Source of the DNA: Acidimicrobiaceae bacterium
GTDB taxonomy: Bacteria > Actinomycetota > Acidimicrobiia > Acidimicrobiales > RAAP-2
Assembly: GCA_003141095.1 (NCBI GenBank)
Contig: PLKM01000048.1
Coordinates: forward strand, 1,318 to 63,322
Length of the DNA: 62,005 nucleotides
Direction: 5' to 3'
The translations under genes were made by a program, and so were the position numbers. The notes beneath the pieces were generated by a model, which was not told where the DNA came from, made no database searches, and was given only the letters and a program-made list of their open reading frames with translations. Shown here in pieces: positions 9,756 through 17,524 of the stretch. Position 1 is the stretch's first letter. Each line of letters starts with the position of its first letter.

Positions 9756-10496
9756 TCACGTGTATGTTCCTCCGGTCGCTTCTCGCCATGCCCCCGACGC
9801 CGGCTCGAAGATGACCTCACGCGCAACGACGCGCTTGGCGAGCGCCAGCAACGCCGTGCTGGTGGCAAAAGCGTGCGTTCGAAGGGTGACGAGCGCGTTG
9901 CCCACGGACATCGCGCCCTGGACGGAGACCATGCCCGCCGCCTGATGAATGGTGAAATCAAAGGCGACTTCACGTTCCAGTTCCGCCGCGAGCGCTTCCG
10001 CGGGCGCGCCCGCCTGCATCGCGAGGACCGCACGGCCCACCACCGACGCCATCAGGTATCCATCCGAAGCCTGCGAGTCGGTGAGTCTGCCTTTCTTGTC
10101 GCGGTAGAGACTTAGGGCACCCAGACGGACCGCACCAATACACACCGGGAAGGCGAACACCGCTCGGGCGCCGGCGGACGTCGCCAGAGGCGCGTAGACG
10201 AGCCAGCGCGAATTCGTGGACGAAGCCAGGTCCTTCTCTTCCACGGTGACGGAGCCGGCACTCGCGTCGGTACAGGGACCTTCTTGAAGGGTCATCTCCA
10301 GGTCAAGCAGTGCCCCGGCGACGTCATTGCTCGTACAGAGACGGGTCAGTACTGAACTTTCGGACGTGAGTGCGATTCCCGCGCCGCTCAGATCGGTTAC
10401 ATCGGCCGCCACCTTGCAAAGCGATTCGCCGTATGAATTCGATTCCTTGCACTTGGCCAAGAGGGCGAAGATCGTAATGAGGCGATCATTCGCCAC
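9756..10496 (-). CDS. GAF-ANTAR domain regulator, diverged copy
   Basis: The 246-residue protein has an N-terminal GAF-like domain (about 15-160, including GPCTDAS and AFPVCIGAVRLGALSLY). The C-terminal helical region (about 170-235) aligns with ANTAR through FTIHQAAGMVSVQ and ALVTLRTHAFATSTAL, but it is more diverged than its neighbour. The start is GTG at 10496, inside the end of a tiny upstream frame. The two adjacent proteins are probably ancient duplicates forming a two-member regulatory unit. Target RNAs are unknown. Confidence 0.83.
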   Translation of the reverse strand: MANDRLITIFALLAKCKESNSYGESLCKVAADVTDLSGAGIALTSESSVLTRLCTSNDVAGALLDLEMTLQEGPCTDASAGSVTVEEKDLASSTNSRWLVYAPLATSAGARAVFAFPVCIGAVRLGALSLYRDKKGRLTDSQASDGYLMASVVGRAVLAMQAGAPAEALAAELEREVAFDFTIHQAAGMVSVQGAMSVGNALVTLRTHAFATSTALLALAKRVVAREVIFEPASGAWREATGGTYT

Positions 10497-10554
10497 GTGA
10501 TGTCACCTGAGCGATTGCCACAATAGTTCCGTCGTCGTTGACCGATTCCGCCAT
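10486..10554 (-). CDS. Possible 22-codon leader peptide before the GAF-ANTAR gene
   Basis: An ATG at 10554 is preceded by AGGAG at proper spacing and opens a 22-residue frame (MAESVNDDG...SRGE). It ends in TGA 11 bp inside the start of the GTG-initiated GAF-ANTAR gene, whose own ribosome site is weak. This fits a translationally coupled leader. Alternatively the strong site could belong to the main gene if there is a sequencing frameshift. No homology is claimed. Confidence 0.35.
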   Translation of the reverse strand: MAESVNDDGTIVAIAQVTSRGE

Positions 10555-11365
10555 GATGGGTCTCCTAGTAAATACTCGACGCTCAACAGGGTCCGGATCC
10601 AGCGTGCCAACTCCCAAACTCGGGATGCGCACCAATCATAGTTCGCGACGAACACAGATCGTCACGCCGGGCGTTGCGAGGTTTTAGGTGGGAAGTGCCA
10701 ACTACCGCGGTATCCGAGCCATGACGTTTAGGTCAGAGAATCGGCCGTAGTGGTTGAAGAGTCTTCGTTGATGAGTCGACGAACTAATCGCGGTTGGAGG
10801 GTGGCCCAAGGTTGCTCCTTCAGGAGCGCCCAAACGGACGCGCAGTCAAGATGCCCGTGCACCGGACATTGACCGACACCGCGAAGAGCGTTTACGCTTT
10901 CGCTCGTCGCTCACAGTCCGCCAGTATTGCCGTTTGCCTGCCTGCCGGCCGCTGATGACGACGAGACCCTTCGGGGAACTCCAAATGGCCGCTCTGCACG
11001 ACCAGATCCAGAAGCTCATGGCTGAGTTGGAGCACTACTCACCGACCACGGGGCTCGCCCCAATTCGGTGGGCCAAACGATCCTTCAACCGCCCTTTCCC
11101 TCTGGCGGAATTGGGTGAGGGAATGAATCAGGCTTTGCGAAGGATTTGACATGAGGCATCAGGGGAAGTCCAAATCGACGTCGGTATAGAAGGTCGGCTT
11201 ATGTGCGAAGAGTTATTGGACTGAAGTAATTTTCTGGGCCGGGCGACCTCTTAGCGGAGAAATCGAGGCCGATTCACTCCCCCGCTCGACGGTTGAAACG
11301 AGTAGGTATGCACACGACATCGACCATTCCACCGCCGGGAAAATCAGCCGTGCGCGTCCCAGTCT
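10555..11365. other. Intergenic stretch, one weak frame
   Basis: About 800 bp without a recognisable gene. A 71-codon plus-strand frame at 10934-11149 contains a short amphipathic helix (MAALHDQIQKLMAELEH) but has no clear ribosome site or family. It is not called as a gene. Confidence 0.45.
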
Positions 11366-12055
11366 CTAACCACCGAGCGTGACGTCTTGCTCTTGGTACC
11401 ACGCCAATGCTTCGTGGAACTGGTCAAGTGAAAAGTCCGGCCACAGTTCGTTGACCACGTAAAAGTCGGCGTAGACCGATTGGATGGGCAAGAAGCCACT
11501 GAGTCGCCGACCGCCGCCCCAGCGCACGATGAGATCGATCCTCGAGATATCGGCGGACGCGATGCCGTCGGCGACGTTGTCCCGTTTACTGGCGTCGCCG
11601 TTCTTGAGCGAGTGGTTAAGATCCCAGCTCCAGCCGTAGTTCACGAGGAAGTTAACTTTGATGCGACCCTCGCCGATTCGGGTCCGTTGCGTGTAGCGCA
11701 TGAGTTCCTTAGGAAAGAGCGCTGACTGGGTGTTGCCCACCACAAGGAGATCCGCGTCCCTTTTCTCCAACTCGGCGACGGCTTTCACGCACGCGTTGCG
11801 AAAGGCTTCAATCTGAGCAGCAGGACGTTTCGTATTGTCGACGGTGAAGCCGTAGAAGGTGATTTCTGGGATACCTAACGCCAGGCACTCGCTGTACAAC
11901 TCCAGACCCGGTTGCAGTCCGAAGTGATAGCCGTCCTGTTTTTCGAAGCCTTGGTCTTGAGCCCAACGCCGATTGCCGTCGGGAATGATGCCCACGTGCT
12001 GAGGGAGTCGCTTAACGTTGCCATCGCGGGCTTTCTCAGCCACATCATTTCTCAT
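11366..12055 (-). CDS. Cis-prenyltransferase (undecaprenyl-diphosphate-synthase family)
   Basis: About 230 residues from the ATG at 12055 (MRNDVAEK). An in-frame ATG at 12100 would add 15 residues, and none of the starts has a clear ribosome site. Family motifs are present: HVGIIPDGNRRWA with the catalytic Asp, then TFYGFTVDNTKRP, and a C-terminal GGGRRLSGFLPIQ...WPDF. Such enzymes add isopentenyl diphosphate in cis to an allylic diphosphate. The first motif reads IPDGNRRWA rather than the usual IMDGNGRWA. With no other cell-wall gene nearby, it may be an accessory short- or medium-chain enzyme rather than the essential UppS. Confidence 0.85.
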   Translation of the reverse strand: MRNDVAEKARDGNVKRLPQHVGIIPDGNRRWAQDQGFEKQDGYHFGLQPGLELYSECLALGIPEITFYGFTVDNTKRPAAQIEAFRNACVKAVAELEKRDADLLVVGNTQSALFPKELMRYTQRTRIGEGRIKVNFLVNYGWSWDLNHSLKNGDASKRDNVADGIASADISRIDLIVRWGGGRRLSGFLPIQSVYADFYVVNELWPDFSLDQFHEALAWYQEQDVTLGG

Positions 12056-12349
12056 AATGAAGCAATTGTACGACATGGCATGGCCTAAGCCTCGATCCAT
12101 CGTGAGAGTGCTGATCTGAAGGGCTAACCATGCGCGAACAAGGTGCCGTCATCAGGTGTGAATTTGATTCACTACTCAACAAATTCATCTAATCAGAAAG
12201 GCACCTCTTCGAGGCAACCTATGCACACTCCCTCGCGACTAACGGTGATGTTCGACGATGAGCGCGCAGTGGTCAAGGCGGGCTAGAACACACGCTGTGA
12301 AAAGCCGCGAGTGATGACCGCGCATTTTGGATTGGCGCCGTTGAGTTCC

Positions 12350-12688
12350 CTAGACAGCGGTCGTCGGGCCGACGACTTCGTTGAGTTCCCCTAGTGAGAC
12401 CTCTCGTGTGGTGTTGCGCACGATCGGCACGAAGGTGCGATGGTCAGGACCCGTCATGGGGCCCAACGCATTCAACTGCTCAGGGCTCAATGAAGTTGCC
12501 GCGATCATCGCGATCTCGCCATCGCCCGCAGCCTCAAGCGGAGATGATCCTTGCGGGGGACGCGACTTTCGCCTACTTCGAATTCGCATCGGACTCCCGC
12601 TTGCTGAGGAGCATTGGCCCGCTCTTCTGCTCACCTTCTCGGCGTGGGACCCTTGGCTCAGTGAAGCGAACACGTCGTTGAACCGCAT
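12350..12688 (-). CDS. Hypothetical short frame, doubtful
   Basis: A 112-codon frame whose C-terminal half (from MIAATSLSPEQLNALGPM) looks more protein-like than the basic, low-complexity first half. No family is recognised. It lies downstream of two other small frames in a decaying region, so it could be a remnant or chance. Confidence 0.25.
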   Translation of the reverse strand: MRFNDVFASLSQGSHAEKVSRRAGQCSSASGSPMRIRSRRKSRPPQGSSPLEAAGDGEIAMIAATSLSPEQLNALGPMTGPDHRTFVPIVRNTTREVSLGELNEVVGPTTAV

Positions 12689-12740
12689 CGCGCCATTGGC
12701 TGCCGTTTCGTCGTCTCAGACCTCTAATCACCTTCGTCTC

Positions 12741-12944
12741 CTACTCTTTGGCTTCTTCACTGAACAGCCGTTCGTACCACAATCTGTATTCAGTGAGTAG
12801 TAGTTCGTGCTCACTCGTGGGTACCTCGCCGGTGATTTGCCGCCCCCAGGCCGGCGACACGGCCGGGCATTTCGTAACGGCCGCGAACAGCGCCAAACGC
12901 AGCGACACATCGCGTGAACTGCTGGTGGACGGAACCCGATCCAT
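12741..12944 (-). CDS. Hypothetical small protein, doubtful
   Basis: A frame of up to 67 codons ending in an acidic amphipathic tail (LLLTEYRLWYERLFSEEAKE). It overlaps, in another frame, the extended 3' end of the small membrane-protein gene at 12811-13170. The tail looks like real protein, but no family is recognised and the start is unclear. Confidence 0.3.
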   Translation of the reverse strand: MDRVPSTSSSRDVSLRLALFAAVTKCPAVSPAWGRQITGEVPTSEHELLLTEYRLWYERLFSEEAKE

Positions 12945-13170
12945 CCATGAAGTCCGTGACCGGCCGGTTCAAAGTGTCATGCGTGCCCTCGGAACTGCGA
13001 GACTCGGAGAAGTTAATCGCCGCGACATTGAAGGCCCCTCCTCTGATCAGCATTTGGATCAGCCCCATGGCAGAGCGATGGAATCCGTGGCCATAAAAAG
13101 TGACGGCCCAGTACATGATTGCTCCGACCGAAACCGAAATCGCGCTAGGAACCAGTTCTGCTAGACCCAT
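12811..13170 (-). CDS. Diverged copy of small two-helix membrane protein
   Basis: The start is ATG at 13170, preceded by AGGAG. The first 80 residues are a degenerate paralogue of the proteins at 16570-16833 and 48799-49062: MGLAELVPSAISVSVGAIMY, then GHGFHRSAMGLI. The second membrane segment is damaged and the frame reads about 35 codons beyond the expected end. The family looks like the DUF6458 type of small actinobacterial membrane proteins. It is probably decaying, although its upstream inverted repeat (13192-13208) is intact. Confidence 0.55.
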   Translation of the reverse strand: MGLAELVPSAISVSVGAIMYWAVTFYGHGFHRSAMGLIQMLIRGGAFNVAAINFSESRSSEGTHDTLNRPVTDFMDGSGSVHQQFTRCVAAFGAVRGRYEMPGRVAGLGAANHRRGTHE

Positions 13171-13191
13171 TTGACGCCTTCTCCTGAACGC

Positions 13192-13208
13192 CCTGACCAA
13201 ATGTCAGG
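13192..13208 (-). promoter_or_regulatory. CCTGAC-N5-GTCAGG inverted repeat, copy 1
   Basis: A perfect 6-bp inverted repeat with a 5-bp spacer lies 21 bp before the ATG of the small membrane-protein gene. The same element precedes the two paralogues at nearly the same distance, so it is likely an operator or RNA hairpin. Confidence 0.6.
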
Positions 13209-13385
13209 CGAGAAGGAAGCGAATGTCTAGACGTCCTAAAACCGACCCTACTAGATGGTATGAACCTTCGAGCGCTGGCCGAGTTGACTCATCTAAAACC
13301 TCCGCGTAGACCAATGGGTTGCCAAATAGAAAATCTCCGGATGCCACCGGTTCCTGACGAGTTCTGAGTCGTCTAGGCATGGACG

Positions 13386-13615
13386 ATGGAGCTAACGACG
13401 AGTCAACGTCACGCCGTCACCAAAAGTTGGCCGACGCCTACAATCGCGTCACCAAGTCTTACAAGACCGCGATCATCGACTCGCTGGTCGAACTGACTGG
13501 TTAGTGCCTCGACCATGCCCGCCACTCGCTCACCGAGGCCGGCACGATCAGGCTCGTGAGACCGCGACGTCCCCGTCCCCATCCCCGTCCCCGCGAACTA
13601 CGGACCCAACCCTGA
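13386..13615 (+). pseudogene. Transposase N-terminal remnant
   Basis: Reading from the ATG at 13386 gives MELTTSQRHAVTK, then a frame change, then KLADAYNRVTKSYKTA followed by IIDSLVELTG. A TAG stands where Trp is expected, and the frame continues CLDHARHSLTEAGT...VRPRRP. This is the usual N-terminal region of a widespread actinobacterial insertion-sequence transposase (typically SQR-AVTKK...LTGWHRDHARKAL). One frameshift and one nonsense codon, plus loss of everything after about 75 codons, show it is dead. It abuts the broken NRAMP gene. Confidence 0.72.
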
Positions 13616-14753
13616 CGACGGCCCTGGCGCTCGTATGCCGCCGATAGTTCCTAGGCCGACGAGAAGAACGTAGAACTTCGGAGCTTCGCGAAACGGTCGT
13701 GTGCACCTCCACTCTTTGGCGAGCAGACCCGACAGACCTATGGAGCTTGATGCGGCTAGCACTGGGACCATCAGTAGTCCACTTCTGATGAAACCGAAGG
13801 CGAAGATCACGCTGGCTATGTCCCGCAAAGAGTTTGAGGGACCTGGCGGCTTGCGCGGCGTTTTAAATGTTGGTGACGTCGTGCACGTGAGGCGTTTCGG
13901 CCGTTGTGGCAATGATCGCGAAGATCACGATGTTCGAGTAAGCCATGCCCGAGAAGACGTCGAGACGACTCGTGAGTTGCTTCACCTTTACTGGAGTTCG
14001 GCTCGTCACGCGCAGTGGTACCGGCGAAGGGCACCCTCAGATTCGTCGCGCATCTGTTCGATCCGGTTAGCGCGTTGCCAGAAGAAGAGATACGGAGAAA
14101 TCGTGGTTCCCAATACCGCCAGCAATAGCAAGATGTACGCCTTATGGAGTTCTATGTGCGGTATTACGGCATAGTTGAGAACTCGCAGTCAATCGTTGGT
14201 AACAATGAACTTCACGACGATGTAGACCACCAGTGTTGCGGCCAGAGTTTTAAAGACGAGCGCGATGCGAGCAAAAGTTCCCATCACCATGAGGACCGAA
14301 ATCGCCACTCCGGCAAGGAGTGACCAAGGCCACGTTGGTCCCGCCTTCAGGATGTTCATACCTGAACCGATCGCGACCAGATCAGCCGCAATGTTCAACG
14401 AATTGGCCAAGATGAGCACGACCAGGAGCAGTCCATGATCCACTTTCCGTTCACCGAAACTGATGGAGCGCCAGTTCCCCAAGATCCGCCGCGGTCAGTA
14501 GCACCGTTCGATCACATATTTCTTGCACCACGGCCATCAACGGAAATGTCAAAAGCGCCACCCACAGGAACGACAAGCCGTACTTGGATCCGGCCTGTGC
14601 GTAGGTAGCCATGTCAGATGGGTTGTCGTCGGGAGCTCCCGTAATCAGTCCCGTCCCTATTGCTCGCAGATAAGGACGCCGTTTTGCCGTGGACTCTGAA
14701 GATTTCACTTCGTCGTCGCTCGCGACTTGTCTCTTCTTAGGTGGATTTCTCAC
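13600..14753 (-). pseudogene. Decayed NRAMP-family transporter
   Basis: Starting at 14753 the frame reads an NRAMP N-terminus (TGLITGAPDDNPSDMATYAQAG). It then shifts near 14470 into LANSLNIAADLVAIGSGM and continues in broken frames. These include VLGTTISPYLFFWQRANRIE (around 14050-14120) and FGFIRSGLLMVPVLAASSS (around 13740-13800). Both segments match the transporter at 1-852 closely. At least two frameshifts are present and about the last 90 codons are missing where it meets a transposase remnant. The metal-binding DPS/N motif of helix 1 appears as DDNPSD. Confidence 0.85.
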
Positions 14754-14846
14754 CAGTGACTGTCTAAATTCTCGTCAATCGTGTCGAAGACTCGATTCCA
14801 ACAGGTCCGACGGCATCGTGTTCTTCCACAGGATTCGCCAGTCTCC

Positions 14847-16010
14847 TCAACCAGCGTTTGACTTCCAAGGGATAAGGGATGACCGGTTGTTCTCCCATGC
14901 ATCGAGCAGGTGTGCCGAGAATCTTTGCTCGAGCATCAAGACGGCCGCAGCCCCAAACAGCACGTCCGGACCCAGTTCCGGCTCGGCACGGATCAAACCG
15001 GCGACCATCCGGTCTCGGGCGATTACCGCGTGGCGCTCGTCTGCTTTGACGTGCACGTCGTAGAAGCGCCGACCTTCTGGACCAATACCGAAGCGGTCTA
15101 ACGCACTGCTGTAGCGCGCCATGGGCTCGACCGAGGTCATTTCGAAAACTGCGAGATGCCCAACGAGGGCCGCGCGCCAACGTCGGTGGAGCGCAAACAT
15201 CGAAACCAGGTTGACGGTGGCGAGTGTCACGCCCGGCAAGACTTCTACGTACGAACCGTAGGAGTCGTCGAGATTCAACGCCCGCATGGTGTTGCCAAAG
15301 AGCACGGAGTGCATCTCGGCGGCATTACCAGATCCATATTCCTCAAACTGTATTTCCACCATGGCAGCCTTGGCTTCGCCCGTCAGTCTCGGAATGCCAA
15401 AGGTATGGGGATCGGCTTCCTTCAGCTGATACGCGGATCGATGGACACAGAATTCGCAGAGTTGATCCAAAGTTCCCGACTCAAGGAGATACGTCGAGAG
15501 TGACGCACCAGACGGTGCTCGAATCAATTCTTCGAGTAGCGAGACGACTTCTAAGGGGAGATGAGCCTTAATGTCGGCGACTTCGTCGCGAAGGCGGTCC
15601 TCGAAGACGCACTCCAGTTCGGCACGAAACTTGAGTAGGTCCGGATCCCACTCCCAGCCCGCGTCAGTCACTGCCTGGTAGTGGACTTCGTAACAGAGAT
15701 AGAGAGCTAACGAAAAATCATCATCGCTCAGCGCGTCGATTCCTGACACGGGGGGCGTGGCACCAAGAGTTCCCGGCTGGCGTTGGAATGCTGAAATCAC
15801 CGTGGCGCTGAGGGGTCCCCGCGACCAAGGGAGCAGTGGCCAAGTTGGCGCAACTGGACTTTCTACCTTGGCGACGCCCTCGTCATTTGTTGGAGTGTCG
15901 TCGTCGACAAGGACCAAGGGGGGGTCCTTGGTCCTTGTCAACGAGATATCCTCAGCGCTCGCTAGGCGCCTATTGGATCTACTGCTTGAAAGCATCCTTG
16001 ACTTTCTCAC
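14847..16010 (-). CDS. Iron-containing redox enzyme family protein (haem-oxygenase-like fold)
   Basis: Up to 387 residues, mostly helical. The core carries the His/Glu pattern of haem-oxygenase-like diiron proteins: CYEVHYQAV, VEIQFEEYGSGNAAEMHSVL, and a late YDVHVKADERHAV. Related proteins are oxidases or oxygenases of small substrates, and the specific reaction is unknown. The predicted N-terminus overlaps the csbD-like gene by 32 bp and includes a 14-bp perfect inverted repeat. The true start may therefore lie further in, before PWSRGPLS. The repeat may be the terminator of the upstream gene. Confidence 0.8.
   Translation of the reverse strand: MRKSRMLSSSRSNRRLASAEDISLTRTKDPPLVLVDDDTPTNDEGVAKVESPVAPTWPLLPWSRGPLSATVISAFQRQPGTLGATPPVSGIDALSDDDFSLALYLCYEVHYQAVTDAGWEWDPDLLKFRAELECVFEDRLRDEVADIKAHLPLEVVSLLEELIRAPSGASLSTYLLESGTLDQLCEFCVHRSAYQLKEADPHTFGIPRLTGEAKAAMVEIQFEEYGSGNAAEMHSVLFGNTMRALNLDDSYGSYVEVLPGVTLATVNLVSMFALHRRWRAALVGHLAVFEMTSVEPMARYSSALDRFGIGPEGRRFYDVHVKADERHAVIARDRMVAGLIRAEPELGPDVLFGAAAVLMLEQRFSAHLLDAWENNRSSLIPWKSNAG
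15906..15939 (-). terminator. Strong hairpin, 14-bp perfect stem
   Basis: GACAAGGACCAAGG and its exact complement flank a six-base G-rich loop, 40 bp downstream of the csbD-like stop codon on the minus strand. There is no U tract, so intrinsic termination is uncertain. The stem lies inside the longest reading of the next gene. Confidence 0.5.
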
Positions 16011-16152
16011 CAGCCTGCTTGATGTTGCCCTTCATCTGGTCGTGCTTTCCGTCGGCTTCGAGTTCGTCGTCACCAGCGGTCTTGCCGGCGGCCTCTTCGA
16101 CCTTGCCCTTAGCAACCTGGGCCGCATTCTTGGCCTTATCTTTGTTGGTCAT
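15979..16152 (-). CDS. CsbD-family stress protein
   Basis: A 57-residue hydrophilic, Lys/Glu/Ala-rich protein (MTNKDKAKNAAQVAKGKVEE...). It has the CsbD pattern of GKxxEAxGKxxxDxELxxxGKxDQxKGNxK. CsbD proteins are general-stress proteins of unknown mechanism, often under alternative sigma factors. It follows two tiny membrane-protein genes on the same strand. A second CsbD-family gene lies at 49182-49406 in a similar cluster. Confidence 0.85.
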   Translation of the reverse strand: MTNKDKAKNAAQVAKGKVEEAAGKTAGDDELEADGKHDQMKGNIKQAGEKVKDAFKQ

Positions 16153-16380
16153 TGTCACTCCATTTCTCCTACGTCGAAGGGCGGTAATTCCCTGTCAGTT
16201 AGTTCGCGCGTTTTCGTCGATCCGTCTTGCACGGGCGAGATTCCGCTGGACAAGCCATCGAATCGACAGGCGGTGGGCCTAGTTTCCGACTGACGATGCA
16301 TGAGTATCGTCAACGCATCGATTAAACCGGGCGACACCAGCGTTGTTGAACAAGTCTTTGATATGCCCGCCATCGGGCCT

Positions 16381-16452
16381 TCACCGTCTCACTAAAAAGA
16401 CGATGAGAACGATGACGAGAATCAAGACGACAGTGCCCGCTCCTATGTACAT
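16381..16452 (-). CDS. 23-residue single-helix membrane microprotein
   Basis: The frame ATG at 16452 to TGA at 16381 encodes MYIGAGTVVLILVIVLIVFL followed by VRR. This is one hydrophobic helix with a basic C-terminal end. A purine-rich GGAGAAAGGAA lies before the start. A nearly identical 24-residue protein is at 17450-17524, and the match in sequence, length and upstream ribosome site supports both as real genes. It sits between the small two-helix membrane protein and csbD. Function is unknown. Confidence 0.7.
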   Translation of the reverse strand: MYIGAGTVVLILVIVLIVFLVRR

Positions 16453-16569
16453 TGCTCACATTCCTTTCTCCGCTGGTTCGCGTATTCTTGACGAGTGGCT
16501 CGTCGTGTGGGCGGTATTTCCTCTAGACGCTCGGTTCCGAACGACGGCGTATTCATTAGCTGCGCGTCA

Positions 16570-16833
16570 CTACTTGGAGTCTTCGTGAAGGGAACTTGAG
16601 TTTCCACTGGAGTCGACCACTTGACGGTCAATCGAGTGTCTGGTGGAACGCCCCGGACTTCTCGACACCGCGAAGACAATCGCTGAAACCACGAAACCGA
16701 ATGCCCCGGCAATCATGAGGATGAGCCCCACGGTCGAGAGGCGAAAACCCGTACCTTGATAGGTGATAGCCCAATACATTATTGCGCCGGCCACGGCTGC
16801 GATAGCGCTGAGCACCATTCCTGGAAGACCCAT
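16570..16833 (-). CDS. Small two-helix membrane protein (DUF6458-like)
   Basis: The 87-residue protein starts at the ATG at 16833 after AAGGAG. The order is MGLPGMVLSAIAAVAGAIMY (helix 1), YQGTGFRLSTVGLILMIAGA (helix 2), then a polar Ser-rich tail ending HEDSK. It is over 80% identical by eye to the plus-strand protein at 48799-49062 through the membrane part. It resembles the DUF6458 family of actinobacteria, and its function is unknown. It heads a minus-strand cluster with the 23-residue microprotein and csbD, and is preceded by the conserved inverted repeat at 16854-16870. Confidence 0.82.
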   Translation of the reverse strand: MGLPGMVLSAIAAVAGAIMYWAITYQGTGFRLSTVGLILMIAGAFGFVVSAIVFAVSRSPGRSTRHSIDRQVVDSSGNSSSLHEDSK

Positions 16834-16853
16834 CTCACTCCTTCTTCTCCATC

Positions 16854-16870
16854 CCTGACTGAATGTCAGG
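16854..16870 (-). promoter_or_regulatory. CCTGAC-N5-GTCAGG inverted repeat, copy 2
   Basis: A perfect inverted repeat 20 bp upstream of the small membrane-protein ATG. The flanking sequence (TTCTCAC before it, GGAGAAG after it) is also shared with copy 1, which shows that the whole leader was duplicated or conserved. Confidence 0.62.
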
Positions 16871-17190
16871 TGAGAAGGAAGCGGGGTCTCGGCGTCCTGC
16901 TCGCAAGGTAACACATTATGGAGGTCACCGCAACGGAGCTCCAATCAAAGACGGTTTAGACGCTTGGTCCAAGAAGGAAGAGTCGTTGGGCTGAGGTCGC
17001 TTTCGACGAGGCGTGGACAGTTATACGCCAAAGTGGCTAAACGTTCCCAAGGGCGGAGTCCGGGCGTGCATTCGACACCAACCAACTCGTTGGCCTATGC
17101 CAAACAGTTCGCACTAATTCGGCGCTCATCCCGAAACGAATCATTTTTCCCAAGCGCGGCTGCATCCACAACGGTACAGATCCGTGGACG

Positions 17191-17358
17191 TCAAATGTGG
17201 CTACTCGAGCCCATCCAATAGTTCGAGCATGTCTTCAGCGTGTTTCCCTCAATGGAGAGTTCCGAGGCAACCGCACGAACGCTTTGACCGGTGTCGATCA
17301 CGCGGTGCGCAGCCTCAGTTCTGAACTCCAGGGTGAACTTCGTTCTGCTGATTGCCAT
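17191..17358 (-). pseudogene. IS3-type OrfA transposase remnant
   Basis: The ATG at 17358 opens MAISRTKFTLEFRTEAAHRV, then IDTGQSVRAVASELSIEGNT. This is the helix-turn-helix start of IS3-family OrfA (usually KFTPEFKAEAVRLV...VARELGI...L..W). After LKTCSN the sequence diverges and stops after 55 codons. No OrfB is present. The sequence just upstream (17400-17420) may be the element's left end. Confidence 0.68.
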
Positions 17359-17449
17359 GGTGACATCCTCTCAGCCGAACTCTTCACTCGGCTAGTTGGA
17401 TGTCCACACTTCCTGGGGAGTTTCAGTCTGCCAGTCCCGGTCGCGAAGT

Positions 17450-17524
17450 TCAGACTCGCCGAACGAACCAAACAATGACAACGATGACCAAGATAAGCAC
17501 AACTGTTCCCATTCCGATGTACAT
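17450..17524 (-). CDS. 24-residue single-helix membrane microprotein
   Basis: The frame encodes MYIGMGTVVLILVIVVIVWF then VRRV, starting at the ATG at 17524 after GAGAGGTGGG. It differs from the 23-residue protein at 16381-16452 at only a few hydrophobic positions. Preservation of the helix and of the basic end while the surrounding DNA has decayed suggests selection. It lies next to an IS3-type remnant. Confidence 0.68.
   Translation of the reverse strand: MYIGMGTVVLILVIVVIVWFVRRV

Noticed and set aside
10934..11149. 71-codon plus-strand frame
   Set aside because: One short helical stretch only, with no ribosome site and no family.
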